Shown here: positions 35,942 to 45,489 of the stretch, piece after piece
How the letters are laid out: each line of letters starts with the position of its first letter
Position numbering within the stretch: the stretch's first letter is position 1
DNA from: an uncultured Aquimarina sp.
GTDB lineage: Bacteria; Bacteroidota; Bacteroidia; Flavobacteriales; Flavobacteriaceae
DNA: 64,000 bases
Direction: 5' to 3'
NCBI GenBank assembly: GCA_947498785.1
Contig: CANMLS010000007.1
Span: 1 to 64,000, forward strand
Position numbers and translations under genes: made by a program
The notes under the pieces: model-generated
Told to the model about the DNA's origin: nothing
Database searches by the model: none
What the model saw: only the letters and a program-made list of their open reading frames with translations

Positions 35942-38296
35942 CTATTTCTTTTTACCATATCCATACCCATAGTTATAACCGGTTTTGGTAGCTGCTGCGT
36001 TAAGTAATACCGCAATATTAGGTAGACGTTTTTCTCTATAGAAGTTTTCTGGAACTTGTAAAACTCTTTTATCAGAATAATTTTCTCTTACTATATAAAT
36101 ACTTAGGTCTGCATATTTTGCAATCAAAAGAGTATCTGTTACCAAACTAACCGGAGCAGTATCCACAACAATATAATCATATTCATTTTGCAAATACTCA
36201 AAAATAGAGTTAACTCTTTCTTGCATAAGAAGTTCTGCCGGATTTGGAGGAATAGCTCCAGAAGGTATAATATCAAATGAGTTTTCTTCCTTATCCCTAT
36301 ATATGACGTCCTTTGGAGTCAATTCGGTATTCATTATATAATTAGTAAGCCCTTTGGTATCTTTACCATTTGGTAGATCAAAAAATTTATGAAATTTTGG
36401 ATCTCTTAAGTCTGTTCCTAAATAGGCAACTTTCTTACCTGAAATTGATAATGTTTTGGAAAGGTTTGATGAGATTAATGTTTTTCCTTCTCCAGAAATA
36501 GTAGAAGTAACAAAAATGACTCTTCCTCTATCTTTTTTAATCCCTGCAAGCAGAAAATCCAGATTGGTTCTCAAAATCCTAAACGCCTCTGCAATACCTG
36601 ATCTATCGTTTTTAGATATAACAATTTGTTTTTTTGACTTTACCTTAGGAATGGATCCAATAATTGGCATAGAAAGTGCTTTTTCAAGATCTTCTCGGGA
36701 ACGTATTTTTACATTTAATAAATCAGATGTATAAATAATAAGAAAAGGTAATATTAATCCTAAGAAAAAAGCTCCTGCGTATATCGTTCTTTTGTTAGGA
36801 GAGACTGGGTACGAACTCAAAGTTGAAGCTTTATCAATAACCCTAGCATTAGACAAAGTAATATGGCTTGTAATCTCTGCCTCTTCCCTTTTTTGCAAAA
36901 GATATAAATACAGTTGTTCCTTAATAGTTTGTTCTCGTTCTATTACTCTTAAATCTTTTTGTCGTATTGGTGCGTTATATAGCTTTCCACTAAAATATTG
37001 ATCTTGAGTTCTCAGACTTTTTAATCGTATATTGATAGAACTTCTTAAGCTATTTAAACTACCAATAAGCACCTGTCTAAGTCCATCTATCTGCTGGTCA
37101 ATATTTACCACAACTGGATTCTGCGCGCTCGATGTTTTCAATAAACGTTGTCGTTGAAGAATTAATCCATTATATCTAGAAACAGTAGTGGTAATTGTAG
37201 GATCATCAAAACCCAAATTAGCTGGTACTAAATCATATCTTCCTTCTTGGCTTAGAACAAACCTTCTCATTGATTCTATTAGACTAAGCTGAGTATTTAG
37301 CTGTGCTATTTCTTGTACATTTCTAGAATCAATATCGGCTACTCGTTGTGTTTGCGCTCCTATGTCATTTGTAAGCCCATACTTTGACAGATATCCTGCA
37401 GCCTCATCATCGACTTCTGTTAAATCTCCAGAAATAAGATCTAAACGTTCATTTATAAAATCTGCTGTCCTTGCAGAAGCTTGTTTTTTATTTTGTATCG
37501 TAGCTTTATTATACTCTTCAACAAGATTATTGATAATATCCTTTGCTTTTGCTTTTACAGGATCATTTAAAGATATTCTTACTATCGAAGAGTTCTTTAA
37601 AGGAGAAATTGATAATCTACCTCTGTATCCTTCTGCCACAGATTTTATTGGGGCGATTTGAATTTTTATTGTTTTATTAAGATGTGGTTCTATATCTTCA
37701 ACACTTGGAGTAATAACAATATCTCCAACTCCACTACTTATTGTTTTCCCAAAAGAATGATCGCTTAATTTTTTTCCTTTTTTATCTAAAAAAGAAAAAG
37801 ATGTTTCTGAATTAATTTTTACATGAAAAACCTGTGATTTAGTATGAACAATAGTATCATCTGATAAAAAATTGATTTCAATTAGAGATTTAGGATAATT
37901 CTCAACCTCTAAAATTCTTCCTTCACTAAAATAACGTACATTCAATTTTAAATTATTAACAACATTTGTCAATAAAGTTCTGGATTTGATGATCTGAATT
38001 TCATTCTCTATTTTGTTTTGAGAATCATCTAACAATCCAAGATCTTTAAAAGCTGATAGTTCAGATTCACTAATACTCTCGTCCTGAGAGATCATTATCA
38101 TTGACGAAATGTTATATTGGGGAATTGTATACCTTACTTTTATATATGCAAAAGAAACAAAAACAACAACACTTAATACAAACCAATACCATTTCTTAAG
38201 GTATTTTATAATCTGATCTCTAAGGTTAAAACTAAAGCCAGAAGATGAATCAAAATTAGTATCTGATGTAGGTGTATTGTTCGTATTGGAGATCAT
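35942..38296 (-). CDS. Wzc-type polysaccharide co-polymerase / tyrosine autokinase
   Basis: 784 residues. A first transmembrane helix (YWFVLSVVVFVSFAYIKV) opens a Wzz-like periplasmic domain with long coiled segments and the GNVR-type region (RVIEREQTIKEQLYLYLLQ); a second helix (TIYAGAFFLGLILPFLIIY) leads into a cytosolic BY-kinase domain with Walker A TSTISGEGKTLISSNLS, Walker A' AYLGTDLRDPKF and Walker B YDYIVVDTAPVS. The C-terminus ends GYNYGYGYGKKK, the Tyr cluster autophosphorylated in this family. It controls EPS chain length and export together with Wza, whose gene lies directly upstream, and is presumably dephosphorylated by the CpsB-like protein next door. Confidence 0.93.
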   Translation of the reverse strand: MISNTNNTPTSDTNFDSSSGFSFNLRDQIIKYLKKWYWFVLSVVVFVSFAYIKVRYTIPQYNISSMIMISQDESISESELSAFKDLGLLDDSQNKIENEIQIIKSRTLLTNVVNNLKLNVRYFSEGRILEVENYPKSLIEINFLSDDTIVHTKSQVFHVKINSETSFSFLDKKGKKLSDHSFGKTISSGVGDIVITPSVEDIEPHLNKTIKIQIAPIKSVAEGYRGRLSISPLKNSSIVRISLNDPVKAKAKDIINNLVEEYNKATIQNKKQASARTADFINERLDLISGDLTEVDDEAAGYLSKYGLTNDIGAQTQRVADIDSRNVQEIAQLNTQLSLIESMRRFVLSQEGRYDLVPANLGFDDPTITTTVSRYNGLILQRQRLLKTSSAQNPVVVNIDQQIDGLRQVLIGSLNSLRSSINIRLKSLRTQDQYFSGKLYNAPIRQKDLRVIEREQTIKEQLYLYLLQKREEAEITSHITLSNARVIDKASTLSSYPVSPNKRTIYAGAFFLGLILPFLIIYTSDLLNVKIRSREDLEKALSMPIIGSIPKVKSKKQIVISKNDRSGIAEAFRILRTNLDFLLAGIKKDRGRVIFVTSTISGEGKTLISSNLSKTLSISGKKVAYLGTDLRDPKFHKFFDLPNGKDTKGLTNYIMNTELTPKDVIYRDKEENSFDIIPSGAIPPNPAELLMQERVNSIFEYLQNEYDYIVVDTAPVSLVTDTLLIAKYADLSIYIVRENYSDKRVLQVPENFYREKRLPNIAVLLNAAATKTGYNYGYGYGKKK

Positions 38297-38305
38297 CTAT
38301 TATAA

Positions 38306-39100
38306 TTATCTTATGATTAAACCAACTGTCGATATAATAACACCAATTATACTTATAATAACACCAAGAGTATTATTACGTGTTTTGGATTCTCTTATTC
38401 TAGATACATTTGGTTCTATATAAAGTACGTCATTTTGAGCTAAATAGTATACAGGAGATTCAAAAATTGACTTCGAAGTGACATCTACCCTGTGATATGT
38501 ATTTACACCATCATTTTCTCTGATCACCATAACATTTTCTCTTTTTCCTTTAATCGTCATATCACCAGCCAAACCAAGTGCTTCAATTATAGTTACTCTT
38601 TCATTAGGTATAGTATATGATCCTGGTCTTGCAACCTCTCCCATAACTGTTATTTTAAAATTCTTGAGTCTTACACTTACTATAGGATCATTAATATAAA
38701 TTTTTAACTTTTCTTTGATCATTTCTTTAACCTGGATACGTGTAAGCCCTGCTATTTTTAATCTTCCCAAAACTGGAAAATCAATATTTCCTTCTTCATC
38801 TATCAAATACGTTGGCTCTGGAGCTCCATTTCCTCCTGCATTCCCAATTCCTGCCTCTCCCAAAGAAGAGGTGGTTATAGAAGATCCTTGCATTAAATTG
38901 AATGGCCTTGCGGCATCCATATCTGCTGCTGATATCAGTATACTTACAATATCATCAACTTTAAAAACTGGTGTAAATGAGTTAGATGAAGAAATTTCTT
39001 CCTTATTTGCAGAGTCCTGAAAATAAATTACATCTGTCGGGACTTTACATGAAAATACCGAAACTAATACCAGAACTAAAAACAAAAATCTACATCTCAT
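38306..39100 (-). CDS. Wza-type polysaccharide export lipoprotein
   Basis: 264 residues with a lipoprotein signal (LVLVLVSVFSC, Cys18). The poly_export domain is seen as FKVDDIVSILISAADMDAAR and YLIDEEGNIDFPVLGRLKIA-GLTRIQVKEMI, then an SLBB segment (VMGEVARPGSYTIPNERVTI), and a C-terminal hydrophobic helix (TLGVIISIIGVIISTVGLII) that would span the outer membrane. Forms the outer-membrane pore for EPS with Wzc. First gene of the wza-wzc transcript with a good promoter at 39166-39138; Wzc starts 9 bp after its stop. Confidence 0.93.
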   Translation of the reverse strand: MRCRFLFLVLVLVSVFSCKVPTDVIYFQDSANKEEISSSNSFTPVFKVDDIVSILISAADMDAARPFNLMQGSSITTSSLGEAGIGNAGGNGAPEPTYLIDEEGNIDFPVLGRLKIAGLTRIQVKEMIKEKLKIYINDPIVSVRLKNFKITVMGEVARPGSYTIPNERVTIIEALGLAGDMTIKGKRENVMVIRENDGVNTYHRVDVTSKSIFESPVYYLAQNDVLYIEPNVSRIRESKTRNNTLGVIISIIGVIISTVGLIIR

Positions 39101-39137
39101 ATTCTTAACACTTTATAAGTAAGTTTTTAATGATTTA

Positions 39138-39166
39138 CAAAAATATAACTTTATTTAGTATAGCAA
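39138..39166 (-). promoter_or_regulatory. Promoter of the wza-wzc operon
   Basis: Minus strand TTG (39166-39164), 18 bp spacer, TATTTTTG (39145-39138): a full match to TTG/TAnnTTTG at the consensus distance, 37 bp upstream of the Wza start. Confidence 0.65.
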
Positions 39167-39277
39167 TGAAATTTTGCTTTATCTGTTATATTTAATTGGT
39201 TTTAAGGGTTAAATAAAATTGCAATAATTATTTCATTAGATTTAAAAATAAATTATTGCAATCTTTAAAAGGAATTT

Positions 39278-41209
39278 TTAAACCAGTATTCTAGGTTTTT
39301 TATGAACACTTTCCTTGTTTATTTTATCAATACTCTCAAAAGTAGAATTATTAGATATAAACTCAGGTACAATTTCTTTCAGTTTTCCAACAATTTGATG
39401 GTCTTGATTAAGTAAATTCATTATACAAAGATCATCTATTTTATCTTTAATCATTAAACAATCATCATCGTCAAACTTGCTTATCATTATTTTTTTATGA
39501 TAAGTAGGCAACGTATTTTCTGTATCTGCCAAAAGTTCTTCATACAATTTTTCTCCTGGTCTAAGCCCTGTTATCTTAATATCTATATCACTAGGATATT
39601 TAAGTCCTGACAGTCTAATCATTTTTCTGGCAAGATCAAATATCTTAACTGATTCACCCATATCAAAAATAAATATCTCTCCACCATTACCCATTGTTCC
39701 TGCTTCAATCACTAACTGTGATGCTTCAGGAATTGTCATAAAGAAACGAGTTACATCTTGATGTGTTACTGTTAATGGCCCTCCCTTTTGAATTTGTTTT
39801 TTAAATAATGGTATTACAGATCCATTCGACCCTAATACATTTCCAAATCGGGTTGTTATAAATTTAGTTTTACTATTAGTTCTATGCAACCATTTTATAT
39901 ACATTTCAGCAACTCTCTTTGTCGCCCCCATAACATTAGTGGGGTTTACTGCTTTATCTGTAGATACGAAAACAAATTTATCAACTCCAAATTCTGATGA
40001 TAAATCAGCAAGTTTTCTAGTCCCTAAAACATTAATTTTTATAGCTTCACAAGGGTTATTTTCCATAAGAGGTACATGCTTATAGGCTGCCGCATGAAAA
40101 ACCATATTTGGTCTATATTTTTCAAAAATAGTTTCTATCCTCTGATGATCTCTTATATCTGCTACAATTGGAGTAAAGTTAACAACCCCCTTACTAAGAA
40201 GCTCTTGCTGTAAGTCATACAAAGGAGATTCTGCCTGATCCACCAATACAAGGTGTTTATAACTATAATACGATGCTTGTCTAACAATCTCACTACCTAT
40301 TGATCCTGCCGCTCCAGTTATCAAGATAACTTTGCCATGAAGTTCTTCTTTGATATTTTGATTATCCATATTGATAGGAGCTCTATCCAAAAGATCTTCT
40401 ATCTGAATTTCTTTGATCTGAGAAACTTTTAATTTACCATCAATCCAATCATTAACCGCAGGTATAATTTTTACAGTAACCGGAAGTTTTAGTAAGTTAT
40501 CTGAAATTTCAGACAATCTCTTCTTATTGATATGAGGAATCGATACTACAATCTCTTTGATATTGTTCTTTGCGACAAAATTTTGATTAACAGAACCTGA
40601 AGAATATACTTTAATTCCGTTTATGGTTTTCCCAATTTTTTGAGGGTTATCGTCAATAAAACCAATTACTGATAGCGACCGATTAGAATCATTAGTTATC
40701 GCAGCTTGTGTAATCAAACCCGAATCTCCAGCACCGTATATCAAAATTTTAGAAGTTTCTCCTAATTTTGATTTCACATAATAAAAGCAGTACTTAAATA
40801 CCAAACGACTTGTTGTAAGTGTTATAATATTTAATAAATAATGAATACATATTATTGATACGGGAATATTTAACAATTCTGGCATTAGAGACATTCTACT
40901 AAAAGCCATTAAAAATCCAGTAAGGGTAATTAGAACAGTTACTGCCAAAAACAAATTGTATGCATCTCGCATCCCAGTATGTCTTACTACACCTTTATAA
41001 GATCCAATTAACAGAAAACTTAATGTGGCAAGACCAGCTACTATTGGTAACTGATACAATAGATTCACAATATCAAAATTCAACGTAATCCCAAACCTTA
41101 CTACGTATGCCAAAAAGAAATTAAAAATCGTTATAAACACATCAATAGATAACACCAGCCACTTAGACGCATGCTTATGGGAATTATTTACTAGGTAATT
41201 CTTAATCAT
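39278..41209 (-). CDS. CapD/PglF-like membrane nucleotide-sugar 4,6-dehydratase
   Basis: 643 residues. Four to five N-terminal transmembrane helices (residues ~15-125), a first Rossmann domain (LIYGAGDSGLITQAAI) and a catalytic SDR domain with LITGAAGSIGSEIVRQ and MGATK in place of the classical Y-x-x-x-K, which marks the UDP-GlcNAc 4,6-dehydratase group (PglF, WbpM, CapD). It would convert UDP-GlcNAc to the 4-keto-6-deoxy sugar. Its start overlaps the stop of the aminotransferase gene by 4 bp (ATGA), so the keto sugar is probably passed straight to that enzyme. Confidence 0.9.
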   Translation of the reverse strand: MIKNYLVNNSHKHASKWLVLSIDVFITIFNFFLAYVVRFGITLNFDIVNLLYQLPIVAGLATLSFLLIGSYKGVVRHTGMRDAYNLFLAVTVLITLTGFLMAFSRMSLMPELLNIPVSIICIHYLLNIITLTTSRLVFKYCFYYVKSKLGETSKILIYGAGDSGLITQAAITNDSNRSLSVIGFIDDNPQKIGKTINGIKVYSSGSVNQNFVAKNNIKEIVVSIPHINKKRLSEISDNLLKLPVTVKIIPAVNDWIDGKLKVSQIKEIQIEDLLDRAPINMDNQNIKEELHGKVILITGAAGSIGSEIVRQASYYSYKHLVLVDQAESPLYDLQQELLSKGVVNFTPIVADIRDHQRIETIFEKYRPNMVFHAAAYKHVPLMENNPCEAIKINVLGTRKLADLSSEFGVDKFVFVSTDKAVNPTNVMGATKRVAEMYIKWLHRTNSKTKFITTRFGNVLGSNGSVIPLFKKQIQKGGPLTVTHQDVTRFFMTIPEASQLVIEAGTMGNGGEIFIFDMGESVKIFDLARKMIRLSGLKYPSDIDIKITGLRPGEKLYEELLADTENTLPTYHKKIMISKFDDDDCLMIKDKIDDLCIMNLLNQDHQIVGKLKEIVPEFISNNSTFESIDKINKESVHKKPRILV

Positions 41210-42339
41210 CTCAAAATATTTTTAATTACTGATACAATTCTATATAAATCATCTTCTTCAAGATTAGACCCGCTTGGTAAGCAAAGTCCTCGATCAAATA
41301 GGTCATCAGAAATTCCATTGAGGTAGGCATCACAATCTGCAAATACAGTTTGTTGGTGCATGGGTTTCCATAATGGTCTTGACTCTATATTTTCTTCTGC
41401 TAGTGACAAACGTATTGCCTCTCTTAACTGATAAGAGCTGGTCTCAATACACGTAAGCCATCGATTAGAATGATATCCTGAAGGTTCTTCTAAAAACTTA
41501 ATTTCAGAGAAATCTTCAAGATTTTTTTTGTAAAATTTAAAATTGCTTCGTCTGTTATTTACATGAGAATCTAAAACTTCCATTTGTCCTCTACCAATAC
41601 CAGCCGTAATATTACTCATTCGATAGTTATATCCTATCTCTGAATGTTCATAGTGAGGAGCATTATCTCTTGATTGTGTAGCCCAAAATACTGCTTTCTC
41701 CTTATGCTCTTTATTTTTAGATACTAATGAACCACCTCCTGATGTAGTAATAATTTTATTTCCATTAAAAGAGAGGATCGATATATCTCCAAAGGTACCA
41801 CACTTAATTCCTTGATAAGTACTTCCCAGTGCTTCTGCACTATCTTCTAATACAGGAATTCTGTATTCTGAAGCAATGCTGTGAATAGCCTCAATATTAT
41901 AAGGCATACCGTACAAGTGCACAGCAACAATTGCCTTTGGTTTTTTACCCTTGGCAATTCTATCTTTTATTGCAATTTCAAGTTGTTGAGGACAAATGTT
42001 CCAAGTATCACTTTCACTATCTATAAAAATAGGTTTTGCTCCAAGATATACTATTGGATTAGCCGAAGCGGCGAAAGTAAAACTCTGACATAGAACTTCA
42101 TCACCATAACTTACATCTAATAACTTTAAACCTAAGTGCAATGAGGCCGTACCAGAACTTAATGCTGCTGCATGAACATTTTCTCCAAGATAAGTTTCAA
42201 GATCACTTTCAAATCCATTTACGTTTGGACCAAGTGGAGCTACCCAATTTGTATCAAATGCTTCTTTAACGAATTTTTGCTCTGTTCCACCCATATGCGG
42301 TGAAGAAAGCCATATTCTTTTAGAATCAATTATATTCAT
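41206..42339 (-). CDS. DegT/DnrJ/EryC1/StrS aminotransferase (PglE-like)
   Basis: Start chosen at ATG 42339 (MNIIDSKRIWLSSPHMGGTE), 377 residues; the TTG at 42363 is less likely. PLP-dependent nucleotide-sugar aminotransferase: ALSSGTASLHLGLKLL near the N-terminus, AVHLYGMPYNIEAI, EDSAEALGSTY and the Schiff-base lysine in LSFNGNKIITTSGGG. The opening, with W-L-S-S-P-H-M-G-G, matches the PglE/PseC-like set. It would put an amino group on C4 of the PglF-type product. It overlaps the dehydratase gene by 4 bp. Confidence 0.9.
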   Translation of the reverse strand: MNIIDSKRIWLSSPHMGGTEQKFVKEAFDTNWVAPLGPNVNGFESDLETYLGENVHAAALSSGTASLHLGLKLLDVSYGDEVLCQSFTFAASANPIVYLGAKPIFIDSESDTWNICPQQLEIAIKDRIAKGKKPKAIVAVHLYGMPYNIEAIHSIASEYRIPVLEDSAEALGSTYQGIKCGTFGDISILSFNGNKIITTSGGGSLVSKNKEHKEKAVFWATQSRDNAPHYEHSEIGYNYRMSNITAGIGRGQMEVLDSHVNNRRSNFKFYKKNLEDFSEIKFLEEPSGYHSNRWLTCIETSSYQLREAIRLSLAEENIESRPLWKPMHQQTVFADCDAYLNGISDDLFDRGLCLPSGSNLEEDDLYRIVSVIKNILR

Positions 42340-42592
42340 AATTTTCCCATTAAAAATGAACAATAACCTACTGCTGACTATAGATCACACAACAGTATAA
42401 TCATTAATCAAAATTCTTTTTCATGACAATCTAAAAAACGCTGGAAGAAGGGGGGTAGAACTTCCTTTTTTCGAATTTACTTTTAATATATTTTCCATAG
42501 CTAAAATAGTTCAGTTAAATTAATTATCAACTTAAAATTTGCTTTTTTAGACAGAACACTTAAAAAAGACGTTCAATGACCCATTTTTATGT
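42340..42592. other. Intergenic region upstream of the aminotransferase
   Basis: No gene. A weak stem GGAAG/CTTCC (42443-42447, 42461-42465) followed by six T flanks a run of six G (42450-42455), unusual in such AT-rich DNA. Confidence 0.4.
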
Positions 42593-42624
42593 TAATTCCG
42601 TCTTATTTTACGGTAATTCCGTAA
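42593..42624. promoter_or_regulatory. Candidate tandem operator TAATTCCGT x2
   Basis: TAATTCCGT occurs at 42593-42601 and 42614-42622, exactly 21 bp apart (two helical turns). The second copy lies in the palindrome TTACGG-TAATT-CCGTAA (42608-42624). It is 47 bp upstream of the TATCTTTG box at 42671. The half-site ACGGAATT also occurs at 55983-55990, upstream of the beta-helix lipoprotein. Confidence 0.5.
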
Positions 42625-42670
42625 GAAAAGTACTATATCTCTTACATAAAACTACCCGTAATAATACTTT

Positions 42671-42678
42671 TATCTTTG
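42671..42678 (+). promoter_or_regulatory. Candidate -7 box between the divergent EPS genes
   Basis: TATCTTTG matches TAnnTTTG, 30 bp upstream of the small open frame at 42709. No clear TTG at -33, so an activator at 42593-42624 may be required. Confidence 0.4.
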
Positions 42679-42708
42679 TTTTTATATTTATTTTTGAACG
42701 TATAGAAA

Positions 42709-42801
42709 ATGAATTCTGGGGAGATCATTAACAAATTAAAATCCATAATTAATTTAGCTCTTCTATTTTTAACACTACAAGTATACCTTAATAATAACTA
42801 A
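42709..42801 (+). CDS. Possible 30-residue small membrane protein
   Basis: ATG 42709 opens MNSGEIINKLKSIINLALLF and ten more residues to a TAA at 42799-42801. Residues ~12-26 could form one membrane-spanning helix. A consensus -7 box lies 30 bp upstream and a palindrome with GGGG/CCCC tracts lies just downstream, so it could be an independent small gene or a leader peptide for the MBOAT gene. Length alone is not evidence of coding; no homolog is known to me. Confidence 0.3.
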   Translation: MNSGEIINKLKSIINLALLFLTLQVYLNNN

Positions 42802-42818
42802 AATCATCAAGGATTAAA

Positions 42819-42844
42819 CCTATTTATAAATAGGGGTTTTCCCC
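42819..42844. repeat. Palindrome plus GGGG-TTTT-CCCC element
   Basis: CCTATTTATAAATAGG (42819-42834) is a perfect palindrome and overlaps GGGG-TTTT-CCCC (42833-42844). It could be an operator, an attenuator or a weak terminator after the small frame. A similar TAGGGG-ATTAA-CCCCTA stands at 52537-52553. Confidence 0.45.
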
Positions 42845-43031
42845 CTTTAATAGAACCACAAAATTTACATTTTACTCTATTACATTGAGCATTATCAAAA
42901 ATAGTTCAATAAATATTTGATTTATTTAATTAAATACATAAAATTTACATTCTTCAAATCTAAAAAGGGTTTCTACAATATATTAATCCTTTTGTATAAC
43001 CTTCTTGAATTTTATAATTACAATAAAATAC

Positions 43032-44483
43032 ATGTTATTTAATTCATTAGACTTTTTCATATTTCTACCAATTGTATTTATACTATATTGGTTTATTTTT
43101 TATAAAAAACTTCAAATCCAGAATTTTTATATTCTTGCTGCTAGCTATATCTTTTATGGATTATGGGATTGGAGATTTTTATTTCTCATTTTAGCAAGCA
43201 CATTGGTTGATTTTTTTATTGGTCAAGCAATTCATAATAATGACGCGAAGAGAAAGAAAAAAATGTGCTTATGGGTAAGTATCATTTTTAATATTGGATT
43301 ACTTGGTTTTTTTAAGTACTATAATTTTTTCATAGACTCATGGGGTGACTTCTTAACAGTTTTTGGATATGAGTTAAAAAACACTTGGACATTACAGATT
43401 ATTCTACCAGTTGGAATTTCTTTTTATACATTTCAGACTATGTCATATTCTCTTGATATATATTATAAGAGACTTACCCCGACAAAAAACTTTATTGCGT
43501 TTGCTACATTCGTAAGTTTTTTTCCGCAACTAGTTGCTGGACCAATAGAAAGAGCCTCTAACCTATTATCACAAATCACAACAAAAAGAGTTTTTAATTA
43601 CACTCAATGTAAAGAAGGTTTAAAACTTATACTCTGGGGCTTATTTAAAAAGGTGGCAATAGCAGATTCTATTGCTCCAATAGTTGATGATATTTTTGCT
43701 AATTATAGCGATTATCCTGCCTCTACTCTAATTCTCGGCGTTTCTTTATTTAGTTTTCAAGTATATGGAGATTTTAGTGGATATTCTGATATTGCTATAG
43801 GAACTGCCAAATTATTTGGGATAGAATTAATGTCAAACTTTAAATTTCCAACCTTCTCAAGAAACGTTGCAGAATATTGGCAACGATGGCATGTTTCCTT
43901 ATCTACATGGTTTAGACATTATGTGTATATACCTCTTGGAGGAAGCAGAGTAAGTAAGCTCAAGTCTGTTAGAAACATTGTCATTATATTTTTAGTAAGT
44001 GGATTTTGGCATGGCGCTAATTGGACTTTTATTGTTTGGGGAGCCATTCATGCCCTATTATATATTCCTATATTCTTAATGGGTAGAAATCGTATATATA
44101 TGAATACTGTTGTAGCAGAAAACAGATGGCTACCTAATATAAAGGAAGTAGTTCAAATATTTATTACCTTTTTATTAGTTACATTTTCACGTGTGTTTTT
44201 TAGGTCAGAATCTATCTCTGATGCTTTTGGTTTTCTTAAGCAAATATGTTCTGATTTTACCTATGAAAACTACCAACACCCTTTAGGTTATAGAATGATA
44301 GATTATTTCATTCTACTTGCTGTTTTTGTTTTATATGAATTTAGAATACGAAGAGATGAACGTTCTCCGTTTAAGTTTAAATCCCAAATTGTACGTTTTA
44401 TAGTCTATACTATGGTAATTTTAGGAATGTTGCTATTTTTTGATGATAATATTGACAGATCTTTTATTTATTTCCAATTCTAA
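43032..44483 (+). CDS. MBOAT-family O-acyltransferase (AlgI/PatA/DltB-like)
   Basis: Start chosen at ATG 43032 (MLFNSLDFFIFLPIVFILYW), giving 483 residues and matching the start of the paralog at 60864-62276. About ten transmembrane helices; the MBOAT active-site His is in GFWHGANWTFIVWG, with the other conserved section VAEYWQRWHVSLSTWFRHYV. These integral membrane enzymes move acyl groups across the inner membrane onto exported glycans, with an SGNH partner. The SGNH-type gene follows 25 bp later, so the pair is co-transcribed. Acyl donor not shown by sequence. Confidence 0.92.
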   Translation: MLFNSLDFFIFLPIVFILYWFIFYKKLQIQNFYILAASYIFYGLWDWRFLFLILASTLVDFFIGQAIHNNDAKRKKKMCLWVSIIFNIGLLGFFKYYNFFIDSWGDFLTVFGYELKNTWTLQIILPVGISFYTFQTMSYSLDIYYKRLTPTKNFIAFATFVSFFPQLVAGPIERASNLLSQITTKRVFNYTQCKEGLKLILWGLFKKVAIADSIAPIVDDIFANYSDYPASTLILGVSLFSFQVYGDFSGYSDIAIGTAKLFGIELMSNFKFPTFSRNVAEYWQRWHVSLSTWFRHYVYIPLGGSRVSKLKSVRNIVIIFLVSGFWHGANWTFIVWGAIHALLYIPIFLMGRNRIYMNTVVAENRWLPNIKEVVQIFITFLLVTFSRVFFRSESISDAFGFLKQICSDFTYENYQHPLGYRMIDYFILLAVFVLYEFRIRRDERSPFKFKSQIVRFIVYTMVILGMLLFFDDNIDRSFIYFQF

Positions 44484-44508
44484 TCTAAAATGATTTATAA
44501 GAAATAGA

Positions 44509-45474
44509 ATGAAAAAATTAATTTTAAAAAGCATCCTTTATACTTTCTTAATACTTATTACATTAGAAGGATTTGTTCGCATTTTTCATTTAGGAAAAGA
44601 TACCCCTACTCGATTTCTTGATGAGCACAAAGTTGAAAAATGGAAACCCAATCAAAATGGGTTTTCGGTGACTGGAAATAGACGACAAAATTTCTCTGAA
44701 TATCACATTAACAATTCTGGATTCAATTCTTATCGAGAATTTAATCCTACAAAGGAAAAAACTGAAATTGCATTGGTTGGAGATTCTTTCATAGAAGGAT
44801 TTCATCAAAATTACTACAACTCTATTGGTAAAAAAATCGAAAAATCAATTCCAAAAATTGAAGTATATGAATATGGGTATGCGGGATATGATTTTGCTGA
44901 TCAATTGCATCTAATCTATGTATATGAGGAACAATTTTCTTTAATAGATCATATTATCCTGGGCATAAAATTTTCTAATGACCTTAACAGAAATGAATAT
45001 CATGTTGTTAATAGTCGACTAGCGTTAGAATCTCCTATGAATAAACTTTTAAAGAAAAGTAAATTGTTGGTCTATGCAAAAAGTATTGGAATCTTAGATC
45101 CTCCGCAAGAATTAGTATACCGACTTATTAATAGCATCAAACCAAAAACAAAGAAAAAACCTATTGATGAGATTGAAGTTTCTCGAATAAAAGAGGAAAA
45201 TGAAAAAAAACACTTAGCCAATTTTGAAAACTTAATCTCCAAATACGGATATGATAAACAGCGATTTACTCTTCTCTTAGATTCTAGAATAACAAGTGAT
45301 CTATTTTTATCCTATTTAGATCTAAACAACTTTAATTACATTGATTTCGCTTCGTCTTTTGAAGCATCTGATCGTCCTGTAACATTAATTTATGATAGAC
45401 ATTGGAACAATCATGGAAGAGAACTTATTGCACGACTTATTTCTGAATACATAAATAAAAAACAACGTCTCTAA
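44509..45474 (+). CDS. SGNH-hydrolase-like membrane-anchored protein (MBOAT partner)
   Basis: 321 residues with one N-terminal transmembrane anchor (ILKSILYTFLILITLEGFV) and a periplasmic SGNH domain: block I GDSFIEG, and block V DRHWNNHGRELIARL containing the catalytic Asp-x-x-His. Related AlgJ/AlgX- and DltD-type proteins complete O-acylation started by MBOAT proteins. The gene follows MBOAT by 25 bp and is convergent with the acyltransferase at 45490. Role as glycan acyl-transfer partner is inferred from family and position. Confidence 0.8.
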   Translation: MKKLILKSILYTFLILITLEGFVRIFHLGKDTPTRFLDEHKVEKWKPNQNGFSVTGNRRQNFSEYHINNSGFNSYREFNPTKEKTEIALVGDSFIEGFHQNYYNSIGKKIEKSIPKIEVYEYGYAGYDFADQLHLIYVYEEQFSLIDHIILGIKFSNDLNRNEYHVVNSRLALESPMNKLLKKSKLLVYAKSIGILDPPQELVYRLINSIKPKTKKKPIDEIEVSRIKEENEKKHLANFENLISKYGYDKQRFTLLLDSRITSDLFLSYLDLNNFNYIDFASSFEASDRPVTLIYDRHWNNHGRELIARLISEYINKKQRL

Positions 45475-45489
45475 ACTAATTTTTTAATA

